Source: Winogradskyella jejuensis (GTDB taxonomy: Bacteria; Bacteroidota; Bacteroidia; Flavobacteriales; Flavobacteriaceae). Taken from it: a stretch of 64,000 nt of DNA. Positions 55,434 to 64,000 of this stretch are shown in pieces. The translations under genes and the position numbers were made by a program. Each line of letters opens with the position of its first letter. Within the stretch, counting starts at the first letter, position 1. Location: contig NZ_FQWS01000001.1 of assembly GCF_900129745.1 (NCBI RefSeq), positions 1,302,001 through 1,366,000 of the forward strand, given 5' to 3'. The notes below the pieces were generated by a model. It did not search any database and was not told the DNA's origin. It was given only the letters and a program-made list of their open reading frames with translations.

Positions 55434-55946
55434 TTAAAACCAAAACCTAACAAAAGGCAACCAAGGATCCGCATATATGCTTTCGTCTTCGTCGTAAAGT
55501 ACATCGTATCTTATGCCAAAAACAACATTACCTGCTCGGTAGCCAACGCCAAGAAATAAGGCATTGGCCCAAAAGTTATCTCTATTTTGTCCTGAGAATT
55601 GAGAGTCAAAATCTGTGTTAACATTAACCTGCTCAAACTCAGCAGAAATCTGTACCTCGGGATAAGGATTAGTCAGTGCAATAAGGCTTCCACCTAAAAT
55701 AGTAGAATTGAATACATCTCGCTGACTACTATAGCTTCCTGTTAATCCTACACCAGCAGAAAAGTAGGGATTAAAATCATAAATGGCTTGGGGAGCTAGT
55801 GTTCCGCTAAAAAAACCGTTACCAAAATTTAATCCAACACCTCCACCAAACCGTACATTATTCCAAAAACTAGAATTTTGGTTGTCTTGCGAAAAGCTAA
55901 AAAAACTCAATAGAACAAAAGCAGCGGATAGCAGAAGTGACTTCAT
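55434..55946 (-). CDS. Outer-membrane beta-barrel protein, hypothetical
   Basis: 170 residues, signal peptide about 1-19 (FFSFSQ). The mature part is a small beta barrel of about eight amphipathic strands (VRFGGGVGLNFGNGFF, NVVFGIRYDVLYD), ending WLPFVRFWF with the aromatic final residue typical of BAM substrates. Family unnamed. Convergent with the CBS gene. Confidence 0.78.
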   Translation of the reverse strand: MKSLLLSAAFVLLSFFSFSQDNQNSSFWNNVRFGGGVGLNFGNGFFSGTLAPQAIYDFNPYFSAGVGLTGSYSSQRDVFNSTILGGSLIALTNPYPEVQISAEFEQVNVNTDFDSQFSGQNRDNFWANALFLGVGYRAGNVVFGIRYDVLYDEDESIYADPWLPFVRFWF

Positions 55947-56011
55947 TAGAACAATTTTTTGAGTAATGGTTATAAATATACTAAAAGTGTTAATGAAAAC
56001 ATGAAAAGTTG

Positions 56012-56019
56012 TACTTTTG
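56012..56019 (+). promoter_or_regulatory. -7 element of the sucAB operon
   Basis: TACTTTTG is a full match to TAnnTTTG, 39 bp before the sucA ATG. The -33 TTG is not clear, so the promoter may need an activator or be weak. Confidence 0.5.
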
Positions 56020-56058
56020 CTTAAATTTTATTGAAACGAAAACGTCTCAAAAAAACAA

Positions 56059-58818
56059 ATGGATAAATATTCCTTTCTTAACGCAGCACATACAGCATAT
56101 TTCGCTGATTTATACGACCAATATCTTAAAAATCCTGACTCCGTAGAGCCAAGTTGGCGAGCCTTTTTTCAAGGGTACGATTTTGGTGCAGAGACTTATG
56201 GTTTGGAAGGCGAAATTGTAGAAGGTGTTTCTACGCAAATTCCTGAGCAGGTTCAAAAAGAATTTCAAGTTGTAAAACTTATTGATGGATATAGAAGTAG
56301 AGGACACTTATTTACAAAAACTAATCCTGTAAGAGCCAGACGTAAATATGCTCCAACATTAGAAATTGAAAATTTTGGGTTATCTCAAAACGATTTGCAA
56401 ACCAAGTTTTCTGCTGGAGAAATTATTGGTTTAGGTTCTGCGACACTTCAAAATATTATTGACCATTTAGAAAGCATTTACTGCGATTCCATTGGTATTG
56501 AGTATATGTATATTCGTCAACCAGAAGAGATTGATTGGATTCAGAAAAAGTTGAATATCAATGACAATCATCCCAAATTTTCTGCAGACGAAAAGAAGAA
56601 TATTCTAAGAAAGCTAAACGAAGCAGTTTCATTCGAAACATTTTTACATACCAAATATGTTGGGCAAAAACGTTTCTCTCTTGAAGGAAACGAGTCTTTA
56701 ATTCCTGCGCTTGATGCTATGATAGAAAAAGCAGCAAACTATGGTGTTAAGGAGTTTGTAATGGGGATGGCTCACCGTGGACGTTTAAGTACATTAACTA
56801 ATATTTTTGGCAAGTCTGCAAAAGATATCTTTAGTGAGTTTGATGGTAAGGATTATGAAGAAAAAGTCTTTGATGGTGATGTAAAGTATCATTTAGGCTG
56901 GACAAGTGACCGTGAGACAGATACAGGAAAAAAGATAAATTTAAGTATAGCACCAAACCCTTCACATTTAGAAACTGTAGGCGCGGTTGTTGAGGGTATT
57001 TCGCGTGCTAAACAAGATAGAAAAGAGATAGAAGACCCTTCGCAAGTACTGCCAATAGTAGTTCATGGAGATGCTGCAATCTCTGGGCAAGGCTTAGTCT
57101 ACGAAGTTGTACAAATGGCACAACTAGACGGTTACAAAACCAATGGTACGGTTCATATTGTAGTTAATAATCAAATAGGATTTACCACGAACTATCTAGA
57201 TGGCCGATCGAGTACGTATTGTACAGATGTGGGTAAGGTTACGTTGTCTCCAGTGCTTCATGTTAATGCAGACGATGCAGAAGCTGTTGTTCATGCTACA
57301 ATATTTGCTCTAGATTTTAGAATGCAGTTTAAACGTGATGTTTTTATAGATTTATTAGGCTACAGAAAGTATGGTCATAACGAAGGTGATGAACCAAAGT
57401 TTACACAACCTTTACTTTATAAGGCCATATCAAAACAAAAGAATCCTAGAGATATTTATGCTGACCGATTAATAGCTGAAGGTGTCATTGATGAAGGTCA
57501 CGTTAAGAAAATAGAAACAGACTATAAAGACCAGCTTGAAGAAAAATTAGTTGATTCTCGTAAGATTGAAAAGACTAAGATTTCACCATTTATGCAAGAA
57601 CAGTGGAAAGATTTTGTTCGCGTAGATGAAAAAGAAATGATAAAATCAGTAGATACCAAAGTATCTAAGGATGTACTGAAAGATATCACTAAGACGATTT
57701 CAAATTTGCCTGAAGACAAGAAGTTTATTCGTAAAATTCAGCGTTTGGTAGAGTCTCGTCAAACCATGTTCGATGAAAACAGATTAGACTGGGCTATGGC
57801 TGAGCATTTAGCTTATGGTTCTCTGTTGTCAGAAGGGTTTAATGTTCGTATTTCAGGTCAAGATGTAGAGCGTGGTACCTTCTCTCATAGACATGCTGTA
57901 GTAAAAGTAGAAGATAGCGAAGAAGAAATCATCTTACTCAAAAACGTTTCTAAAGACCAAGGGCAATTCAATATTTACAATTCATTGTTATCAGAATATG
58001 GTGTTGTAGGTTTTGATTATGGTTATGCTATGGCTAGTCCAAATACACTGACCATTTGGGAAGCACAATTTGGAGATTTTAGCAATGGCGCACAGATAAT
58101 GATAGACCAGTATATTTCCTCTGGAGAAGATAAATGGAAAACTCAAAATGGCTTAGTAATGTTGTTGCCTCATGGCTATGAAGGTCAAGGTGCAGAGCAT
58201 TCTTCTGGGCGTATGGAGCGTTACCTGCAGGTATGTGCTAAGGATAATATGTATGTTGCAGATTGTACAACACCAGCAAATATGTTTCATCTGTTGCGTC
58301 GACAAATGAAGGCAAATTACAGAAAGCCTTTAGTTGTTTTTACACCTAAGAGTTTGTTGCGTCACCCAAAAGTAGTTTCAACTGTAGATGAGTTTGCTAA
58401 CGGTAGCTTCCAAATGTTAATTGATGATGCTAATGCAAAAGCAAGTAAAGTAAAAACTTTAGTTTTTGTTACGGGTAAATTCTATTACGATTTATTAGAA
58501 GAGCAAGAGAAGCTGGGAAGAAATGATGTGGCACTCGTTAGAATAGAGCAATTATTCCCATTACCAGTCGATGATATTAAAGCTATTTTAGAGAAATATA
58601 AAAATGCCGATGATGTAGTTTGGGCACAAGAAGAGCCTCGTAACATGGGTGCTTACAGCCATATGCTAATGCACTTAGAAGAAGCAAAAACGTGGAGAGC
58701 AGCAAGCAGAAGGCCATACGGAGCACCAGCAGCAGGAAGCTCGGTGAGGTCTAAGATACGTCATCAAGAAGTCATCGACTTTGTTTTTGACAAATCGAAA
58801 GACAATCAGAAAAAATAA
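56059..58818 (+). CDS. sucA: 2-oxoglutarate dehydrogenase E1 component
   Basis: 919 residues. Thiamine-diphosphate decarboxylase of the TCA cycle complex. The N-terminal segment NAAHTAYFADLYDQYLKNP is the usual E1o start. GMAHRGRLSTLTNIFGK, then HGDAAISGQGLVYEV and VVNNQIGFTT carry the thiamine site. The C-terminal transketolase-like part shows LPHGYEGQGAEHSSGRMERY. Complete and followed by sucB in the same unit (46 bp). Confidence 0.97.
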   Translation: MDKYSFLNAAHTAYFADLYDQYLKNPDSVEPSWRAFFQGYDFGAETYGLEGEIVEGVSTQIPEQVQKEFQVVKLIDGYRSRGHLFTKTNPVRARRKYAPTLEIENFGLSQNDLQTKFSAGEIIGLGSATLQNIIDHLESIYCDSIGIEYMYIRQPEEIDWIQKKLNINDNHPKFSADEKKNILRKLNEAVSFETFLHTKYVGQKRFSLEGNESLIPALDAMIEKAANYGVKEFVMGMAHRGRLSTLTNIFGKSAKDIFSEFDGKDYEEKVFDGDVKYHLGWTSDRETDTGKKINLSIAPNPSHLETVGAVVEGISRAKQDRKEIEDPSQVLPIVVHGDAAISGQGLVYEVVQMAQLDGYKTNGTVHIVVNNQIGFTTNYLDGRSSTYCTDVGKVTLSPVLHVNADDAEAVVHATIFALDFRMQFKRDVFIDLLGYRKYGHNEGDEPKFTQPLLYKAISKQKNPRDIYADRLIAEGVIDEGHVKKIETDYKDQLEEKLVDSRKIEKTKISPFMQEQWKDFVRVDEKEMIKSVDTKVSKDVLKDITKTISNLPEDKKFIRKIQRLVESRQTMFDENRLDWAMAEHLAYGSLLSEGFNVRISGQDVERGTFSHRHAVVKVEDSEEEIILLKNVSKDQGQFNIYNSLLSEYGVVGFDYGYAMASPNTLTIWEAQFGDFSNGAQIMIDQYISSGEDKWKTQNGLVMLLPHGYEGQGAEHSSGRMERYLQVCAKDNMYVADCTTPANMFHLLRRQMKANYRKPLVVFTPKSLLRHPKVVSTVDEFANGSFQMLIDDANAKASKVKTLVFVTGKFYYDLLEEQEKLGRNDVALVRIEQLFPLPVDDIKAILEKYKNADDVVWAQEEPRNMGAYSHMLMHLEEAKTWRAASRRPYGAPAAGSSVRSKIRHQEVIDFVFDKSKDNQKK

Positions 58819-58864
58819 CAAAATAAAATAATACTCAAATCAGAGCTTAAATAAATAAAAAACG

Positions 58865-60097
58865 ATGATTTTAGAAATGAAAGTGCCTTCGCCAGGCGAA
58901 TCAATTACAGAAGTCGAAATTGCAGAATGGTTAGTGCAAGATGGAGATTATGTAGAAAAAGACCAAGCCATTGCTGAGGTAGATAGTGACAAAGCAACTC
59001 TAGAGTTACCAGCAGAAGCTAGTGGAATTATAACACTTGCAGACGCTGATGGGAATAGATACGAAGAAGGTGATGCCGTAGTCGTCGGCGCTGTTGTATG
59101 TTTAATAGATACAAGCGCAGATAAGCCAGAAGGAGGTTCTGATGATACGCCAAAGACTGAAAAGAAAGAGGCGCCTAAAAAAGAAGACCCAAAGCCTGCT
59201 GCATCAGAAGCTAAAACATATGCTACAGGAACTCCGAGCCCAGCAGCTAAAAAAATACTTGACGAGAAAGGCATAGACGCAAAATCTGTTTCAGGTTCTG
59301 GTCGTGATGGAAGAATTACTAAGGATGATGCGGTTAATGCTGTGCCATCTATGGGAACACCTTCTGGAGGAAACAGAGGAACATCTAGAAGCAAGATGTC
59401 TATGTTACGACGTAAAGTAGCTGAACGTTTAGTTGAAGCAAAAAATACAACGGCCATGTTAACTACGTTTAACGAAGTTGATATGTCTCCAATTTTTGAC
59501 TTACGTAAGCAATACAAAGAAGACTTTAAAGCTAAGCATGGTGTAAGTCTTGGGTTTATGAGTTTCTTTACTTTAGCTGTAGTACGTGCTTTAAAATTGT
59601 ATCCTGCCGTTAATTCTATGATTGATGGTAAAGAAATGATTTCTTACGATTTTGTTGATGTAAGTATTGCTGTTTCTGGTCCAAAAGGATTAATGGTGCC
59701 TGTGATAAGAAATGCTGAAAATTTATCTTTCCGTGGTGTGGAGTCAGAGGTTAAGCGTTTGGCTTTAAGAGCTAGAGATGGTAAAATTACAGTTGATGAA
59801 ATGACAGGAGGAACCTTCACCATTTCAAACGGAGGTGTATTTGGCAGCATGTTATCTACGCCAATTATTAATCCACCACAAAGTGGAATTTTAGGGATGC
59901 ACAACATTGTTGAGCGTCCTGTAGCTGTTAATGGAGAGGTTGTAATAAGGCCAATTATGTACGTAGCTCTATCTTATGATCATAGAATTATTGACGGTAA
60001 AGAATCGGTAGGCTTCTTAGTAGCTGTAAAAGAGGCTTTAGAAAACCCTATTGAATTATTAATGAATAATGATGTTAAGAAGGCTTTGGAATTATAA
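58865..60097 (+). CDS. sucB: 2-oxoglutarate dehydrogenase E2 (dihydrolipoyllysine succinyltransferase)
   Basis: 410 residues. N-terminal lipoyl domain (1-76) with the lipoylated Lys in [12 protein letters not shown] Pro/Ala/Lys/Glu linker is followed by the peripheral-subunit-binding domain (about 120-155; [27 protein letters not shown]) and the acyltransferase core (about 180-410), with the catalytic His and Asp in [15 protein letters not shown]. Operon with sucA; E3 is encoded elsewhere. Two terminators follow. Confidence 0.97.
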   Translation: MILEMKVPSPGESITEVEIAEWLVQDGDYVEKDQAIAEVDSDKATLELPAEASGIITLADADGNRYEEGDAVVVGAVVCLIDTSADKPEGGSDDTPKTEKKEAPKKEDPKPAASEAKTYATGTPSPAAKKILDEKGIDAKSVSGSGRDGRITKDDAVNAVPSMGTPSGGNRGTSRSKMSMLRRKVAERLVEAKNTTAMLTTFNEVDMSPIFDLRKQYKEDFKAKHGVSLGFMSFFTLAVVRALKLYPAVNSMIDGKEMISYDFVDVSIAVSGPKGLMVPVIRNAENLSFRGVESEVKRLALRARDGKITVDEMTGGTFTISNGGVFGSMLSTPIINPPQSGILGMHNIVERPVAVNGEVVIRPIMYVALSYDHRIIDGKESVGFLVAVKEALENPIELLMNNDVKKALEL

Positions 60098-60121
60098 GAT
60101 TTCTTTTCATTAATAAATAAA

Positions 60122-60151
60122 TAAAATCCCCTAGAAATAGGGGATTTTTTA
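60122..60151 (+). terminator. First terminator of sucAB
   Basis: Stem AAATCCCCT/AGGGGATTT with an AGAAAT loop followed by a T run, 27 bp after the sucB stop. Confidence 0.85.
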
Positions 60152-60171
60152 TGAGCAAAATCTAAAACAAA

Positions 60172-60205
60172 AAAAGCGCAATTCCCCCAAATTGCGCTTT
60201 TAAAA
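60172..60205. terminator. Second terminator-like hairpin after sucB
   Basis: Stem AAAAGCGCAATT/AATTGCGCTTTT around a CCCCCA-like loop, with A run and T run on the two sides, so usable from either strand. Backup terminator for sucAB, or end of the leftward CHAT unit. Confidence 0.75.
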
Positions 60206-60510
60206 TTTTTAGATACCCTTTATATCTAAAAGCTAACTAAACTAATTAACTAAAAAAAATCACAGAGATATTAGCTGTAATTATAGCAACAGTACTTACA
60301 ATAAGTAGTAACACAAATATTTTACTGTTGTTATTTTTCAAAACTCAAATAATTACTCTGCAACAATATATTGCTGATGTTAGCAGTTGTAAATTTCAGA
60401 ATAATTATTGAAACCTATATCCGTAAAACTACGTGTTTTTCATTTTTTTTCATTTTTTTAAAACGTTGAAAAACAGATAGTTGAATAAAAATTGTTAAAA
60501 AAGTGATATT
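60206..60510 (-). other. 305-bp gap beyond the CHAT-retropepsin unit
   Basis: No confident gene. On the reverse strand a TTG-started frame at 60341-60246 encodes 31 residues: a basic start KNNNSK followed by a 20-odd residue hydrophobic stretch. It may be a tiny membrane peptide or chance in AT-rich DNA. A bulged hairpin (CTGCAACA against TGTTAGCAG, 60359-60388) can be drawn. No consensus promoter was seen on either strand. Confidence 0.35.
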
Positions 60511-60963
60511 TTAGAGCTTCAGATAAAGGTACTTTTTGTCATAGTCAATAATACCTTTTCCTTTTTTAAGAACATCAGCACCTATAATACCATTAACTAT
60601 ATCAGCATTATGATTTAATAATCCTTGGTTTACGTGATTAAGGTCAAACAAAACAATAGACATTCTATTTTTTCTCCATTTTCCAATTTTTATAGAATTT
60701 GATTTGGAGAGCTTAGTCTCCATGTTTGACGCTCCTGCACCAACGGCCTTAATTTCAGAATCCACAACTTTGAGTTTAAATTCTTCAATAGCTTCAAATC
60801 CCATGCAACTACTCGATGCTCCTGTATCTAATATAAAACGACCTTTTACGCCATTGATTTCTGCCTTTATTTCAAAATGATTGGTCTTAGTAAGTTTCAG
60901 CTTTATTTTAGAATAACCTTTTAAGGTTAAAAAATCTCTAAGTGTGTCTTGCATTTCTATCAT
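60511..60963 (-). CDS. Retropepsin-like aspartic protease
   Basis: 150 residues. Single-domain clan AA protease: the active-site loop is FILDTGASSSCM (Asp46), followed by the flap region and the second hydrophobic-hydrophobic-Gly motif IVNGIIGADVL. The enzyme would act as a homodimer. No signal peptide, so cytosolic as written. ATG at 60963 or 60954. The first codons overlap the end of the CHAT gene by 17-26 bp, so the two are translationally coupled. Substrate unknown; the CHAT protein tail is one candidate. Confidence 0.88.
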   Translation of the reverse strand: MIEMQDTLRDFLTLKGYSKIKLKLTKTNHFEIKAEINGVKGRFILDTGASSSCMGFEAIEEFKLKVVDSEIKAVGAGASNMETKLSKSNSIKIGKWRKNRMSIVLFDLNHVNQGLLNHNADIVNGIIGADVLKKGKGIIDYDKKYLYLKL

Positions 60964-63526
60964 AGAATTTAAAGGCTAAAAATAGAATTATTAATACTGC
61001 TAATACACCAAAAACTAACAAATAATTATGTTGCTGTGAAGATTTTAATTCTTGTAAATCTCCATAGAAAATAAAAGCGCCCCAATAGTATGGCGATTTT
61101 TTTGCATTGCTAATAGTTTCATTATTTAGATAGTCTATTTTAGATTGCTTATTGGAGAATATGGCTGATTTTCCCTCACTAAAATGATTATAGAATTCGG
61201 TTATTATTTTCGAGGTGCTTAAATCGTTAATCTGCCATAAAGAGAACAAAATATTTTCAGCTCCAGCATATTGAAACCCACTAGCCACACTCATAACGCC
61301 TTCTCCTTTTAGAAGTTTACCAACACCTGTCTCGCAAGCGCTCAAAACAACTAAATTGGGCTTAAGATTTAGAGCATAAAGATTATTTAGAGATAAGTCT
61401 CCATCTGAAAATGATAATGTAGCAGGCTTAAAAAAATCACCAGAAGACGCATGGGTTGAAATATGTAAAATCGAATAATCTTTAGCCTGATTTATAAAGT
61501 TTTTCTTAGTTGCAAACTGATGCATCAAAAGTTTAGACGGGATTTGTTTTTCTATAGCTTCAGCTTCATCGATAGTGTAAATAAGTTCTTGATTTGAGTT
61601 TTTAAAAACTGGAAAAACACCAAGTAAATTATCATCGACTCTCTCAGTTTCGTTTCTTAAATAAAACAACAGGCTAGAGTTATAAGCCAAAGCTTGATTT
61701 TTGATGACAAAAGGCATTTTAGAAAATGCAGTAGTTGCTGTTTTTTCAGTTAATAAAGTTTCAAAAGGAATAAAATTGATAAATCCGTCGGGTATTACTA
61801 CTGCTTTGTCAATACTATTTATGGCTTCAAAATTCAGTAAGCGATAAATGGAATACGCATCTTTTGTAAAGGCTTGTATATCATTAGTTATTTTTGAAGC
61901 ATCATTGAAATACCCTATAAAATCAACTATTTCTTGAGTTCTGGTTGCATCGATAGGTATTTTATTAAATGCATAATCTTTCTTCGTGAACACAAATTGG
62001 TAGATAGCATTTTTGCCATAGAAATATTCTACAATCCCAGTCTTTGATTTTTGTAATTTAGACGTTATAGACTCAAGAGTAATGATTTCCGTAGTACGAA
62101 TAGCATACTTTTTATCGATGGTTTCTTTAAGTGATTTTAAAGTGGTACTTATCTCTATCAATCGAGACCTAATACTATCTTGTTTTTTGAGGTAACTCTG
62201 GTTTGTTGAAAAATTCAGTAATCGATTTATTAAAAGTTTTTGCTCTTTTAATAGTTGATTTTCTTTTACAAGCAAAGTGTCATTATTGCTATATTTTTCT
62301 AGAAGCTCCTTTCTAATAGAATTGTTTTTCAGATAAGAAACTTTGTTTCGTTCGGCAAAGTTTATAGCTTGTTCTATGATTGAAGTGGATTTTTTATTTT
62401 CGTAAAGCTGGTATAAAATATCGATACACTTTTCACTTCTATTTTTGTTAGCCCTTGCCTTAATAAAGTAGCTTTCTTCGTTGGTTGTTTCCTTATCCAA
62501 AAGAGAAGCAACATAAAAACTAAGATTGTAATTCAATAGTTTTTTAGTGGGGTTTTGCTCAATAGCAGCTAATAAATCAAACACATCTATAAACGTATTT
62601 TCTGGATACAAGTCTGTTTCGTTTAGCGATTGGTTAGTTTTAAAACCAGGAACAAGAATAGCAAGTGTGTTTTTTAATTCATTTAGTGCTTTATTGGGTT
62701 CGTTTAAAAGATATAGTAGTTGCGCTTCTTCAAAACTTAGTCTTGCAAACTCTCTTTTAGACGTTAGTTTATTCTTAAGATGCTTATTTTTTATCTGATT
62801 GAAGTAACTATAAGCCTTTTTGTAGTCCTCTTTTTCTTTAGCAAGTTGATAATTTTGTTCTAAAGATTCAAGATTATCTCTAGTATTGAAAACAATATCA
62901 CCATCTAACAAAAGGGTATCTTGGTTAGTCTTCATTAAAAGAAGACTTGTTTGTTTTATAGAATGAAGACGTTGCAACTGTGATTTAGAGATACCATCGA
63001 ATTCTAGAGTTTTATCAACTATAGATATAACACTTTTATGCTTGTTTAAAGATTGATATAGCTTGGCAAGGTTAATACTACCTGAAATTTGTTGTGTCTT
63101 GTTATCTTGCTGTTTTGCGAGAGAAATGTAATGCTTGGTAATGTTTTCTGCTTTGATGTAAGCATTGGTTTTGTGGTAAAGAATACCGAGTGGAATCAAA
63201 CAATACTCAACAATATCATAACTATACACTTTGTTTTTCGTGTAAAGTTGGTGCGCCTTTTCGTAAGCTGAAATAGCTTGTTTTAGATAATTATTCTCGC
63301 TTAAGTAAAAGGCTTTATTTACAATAAGATTGATGAAGGCAAAATACTCGTCTTCTGTCTTTAATTGAGGTTCATATATTTTAATTTCAGTATTTAGAAT
63401 TTGTAAGTTTTTGAGATTTGGCTCACTATAAAATTGTTCTGTAGATGCGTAAATATCCTCCTCTAAAGTTTGAGAAAAGCAAAGCGATATGCTTAAAACA
63501 AAAAGAAGAAAGAAGAGGTTTTTCAT
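60938..63526 (-). CDS. Exported TPR-CHAT domain caspase-like protease
   Basis: 862 residues from the ATG at 63526, chosen because it begins the signal peptide MKNLFFLLFVLSISLCFSQ; an ATG 13 codons earlier is in frame. Tetratricopeptide repeats span about 20-420, a coiled coil about 430-500, and the CHAT peptidase domain about 510-820. Its catalytic dyad is visible: His692 in LHISTHASSG and Cys731 in VLSACETGVG. A C-terminal membrane helix (about 833-852, LLVFGVLAVLIILFLAFKF) with a short basic tail follows, so TPR and CHAT should lie in the periplasm. The retropepsin gene overlaps its 3' end. Confidence 0.93.
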   Translation of the reverse strand: MKNLFFLLFVLSISLCFSQTLEEDIYASTEQFYSEPNLKNLQILNTEIKIYEPQLKTEDEYFAFINLIVNKAFYLSENNYLKQAISAYEKAHQLYTKNKVYSYDIVEYCLIPLGILYHKTNAYIKAENITKHYISLAKQQDNKTQQISGSINLAKLYQSLNKHKSVISIVDKTLEFDGISKSQLQRLHSIKQTSLLLMKTNQDTLLLDGDIVFNTRDNLESLEQNYQLAKEKEDYKKAYSYFNQIKNKHLKNKLTSKREFARLSFEEAQLLYLLNEPNKALNELKNTLAILVPGFKTNQSLNETDLYPENTFIDVFDLLAAIEQNPTKKLLNYNLSFYVASLLDKETTNEESYFIKARANKNRSEKCIDILYQLYENKKSTSIIEQAINFAERNKVSYLKNNSIRKELLEKYSNNDTLLVKENQLLKEQKLLINRLLNFSTNQSYLKKQDSIRSRLIEISTTLKSLKETIDKKYAIRTTEIITLESITSKLQKSKTGIVEYFYGKNAIYQFVFTKKDYAFNKIPIDATRTQEIVDFIGYFNDASKITNDIQAFTKDAYSIYRLLNFEAINSIDKAVVIPDGFINFIPFETLLTEKTATTAFSKMPFVIKNQALAYNSSLLFYLRNETERVDDNLLGVFPVFKNSNQELIYTIDEAEAIEKQIPSKLLMHQFATKKNFINQAKDYSILHISTHASSGDFFKPATLSFSDGDLSLNNLYALNLKPNLVVLSACETGVGKLLKGEGVMSVASGFQYAGAENILFSLWQINDLSTSKIITEFYNHFSEGKSAIFSNKQSKIDYLNNETISNAKKSPYYWGAFIFYGDLQELKSSQQHNYLLVFGVLAVLIILFLAFKFYDRNARHT

Positions 63527-63587
63527 GAGTTTATTTTTATTGTTCTTTATGGTCACATGGAACATCCTAAATAATCATCTCTATAAG

Positions 63588-63604
63588 TGACTAAAATTTA
63601 GTCA
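63588..63604. promoter_or_regulatory. Dyad ahead of the CHAT gene
   Basis: TGACTAAA-A-TTTAGTCA, an 8-bp perfect dyad about one base, lying between the outer-membrane protein stop and the CHAT start. It could be an operator or an intercistronic hairpin. No consensus promoter was recognised in the same gap. Confidence 0.4.
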
Positions 63605-63633
63605 TGGATGTTTCATTTAAACTTTAAAAGAAT

Positions 63634-64000
63634 TTAAAACTTCCAAATACCGTACAATTGAAGATAATTAAAATTATCCTTGAAGCTAAAGACATAACGC
63701 GCTCCAAAGCTAGGCCCAATTCTGGCAAAACCTCCTGTAACTTCAACTAAAAAACCAGTCCTGAGATTAGTAAAAGAATCTGTAAACTCGGAGGATGTGT
63801 TTAGAGTTTCTATGATTGGTGCTAGTGGATTTGTACCTTCAAAACGTTCTATTAAAAGTGATTCATCTCTTTTTTCACTGAGAGTTATCATGTTGTTGAG
63901 ACCCGCGCCTAATCCTATGTAGTTATTAATATTGTATCTAACCAAAATAGGAACTTCCCAATCGATATTCTGAAAACTAGACGAAGCCGTTGTACGCTGT
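63634..64000 (-). CDS. Outer-membrane beta-barrel protein, N-terminus beyond window
   Basis: Reverse-strand frame entering from the right edge; 121 C-terminal residues visible, with no start codon required inside the window. Alternating beta strands (WEVPILVRYNINNYIGLG, FARIGPSFGARYVFSF) and the end LQLYGIWKF with a terminal aromatic residue mark an outer-membrane barrel of the PorT/OMP_b-brl type. The gene lies 107 bp upstream of the CHAT gene on the same strand and may be part of its unit. Confidence 0.8.
   Translation of the reverse strand, partial: QRTTASSSFQNIDWEVPILVRYNINNYIGLGAGLNNMITLSEKRDESLLIERFEGTNPLAPIIETLNTSSEFTDSFTNLRTGFLVEVTGGFARIGPSFGARYVFSFKDNFNYLQLYGIWKF

Noticed and set aside
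60098..60510. Non-coding RNA gene in the gap after sucB
   Set aside because: Apart from two terminator hairpins there is only weak pairing and no consensus promoter, so an RNA gene cannot be supported.

Overview
The window looks like a chromosomal segment of a member of the Flavobacteriaceae (phylum Bacteroidota). The DNA is AT-rich. Several promoters fit the Bacteroidota TTG / TAnnTTTG consensus. There are type IX secretion signals of both classes (a gliding-type C-terminal domain and a type A tail), a PorP/SprF-like protein, a SusD-less TonB-dependent receptor, DUF4286, DUF6503 and DUF2490 proteins, and a eukaryote-like class Ia ribonucleotide reductase. I see no insertion sequence, prophage, CRISPR array or rRNA operon. 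One tRNA is present, tRNA-Leu(CAA).

Layout. 1-6.5 kb is read leftward: serS with its own promoter and terminator, then a tight run TPR protein, GNAT acetyltransferase, DUF4286 protein, rsmA, mgtE and a cupin cut by the window edge. 6.5-8.8 kb is ribF plus an HTTM membrane protein. 8.8-13.2 kb is a rightward type IX secretion unit: a large M43-type metalloprotease and its SprF-like partner, behind a leader that contains a short open frame and a terminator-like hairpin. 13.2-15.7 kb holds pth, rplY and prs (leftward). tRNA-Leu follows, then a second secreted protein, a HupE-like protein, dCMP deaminase and an S41 protease (rightward). 20.5-21.9 kb is a small leftward cluster (flavoprotein, small membrane protein, MarC). 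22-26.7 kb holds a DUF3109 protein and nrdB-nrdA. 27-36.4 kb is mostly envelope functions: a DUF6503 protein, a PiT phosphate transporter with a PhoU-like tail, a DUF2490 protein, a MORN-type protein, and a beta-helix lipoprotein with its TonB-dependent receptor.

36.6-46.1 kb holds dgt, dxs, tadA, a cold-shock protein, a ClC protein lacking the gating glutamate, two lipoprotein genes and aspS. 46.2-53 kb is a tetR-tolC-hlyD-RND efflux operon read leftward; its promoter is covered by a clear inverted repeat. 53-60.2 kb holds a polyprenyl synthase, small unknown genes, a CBS-pair protein and sucA-sucB. 60.5-64 kb is a leftward set: an outer-membrane protein cut by the window end, an exported TPR-CHAT protease, and an overlapping cytosolic retropepsin-like protein.

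Themes. dNTP supply is well represented (dCMP deaminase, nrdBA, dgt). Translation genes are scattered through the window (serS, aspS, rsmA, pth, rplY, tadA, tRNA-Leu). The least explained parts are the CHAT/retropepsin operon, the attenuator-like leader of the metalloprotease-SprF unit, the 11-bp-period direct repeat at the phosphate transporter promoter, and the structured spacer between nrdB and nrdA. All functions are inferred by reading the sequence; no database search was run.
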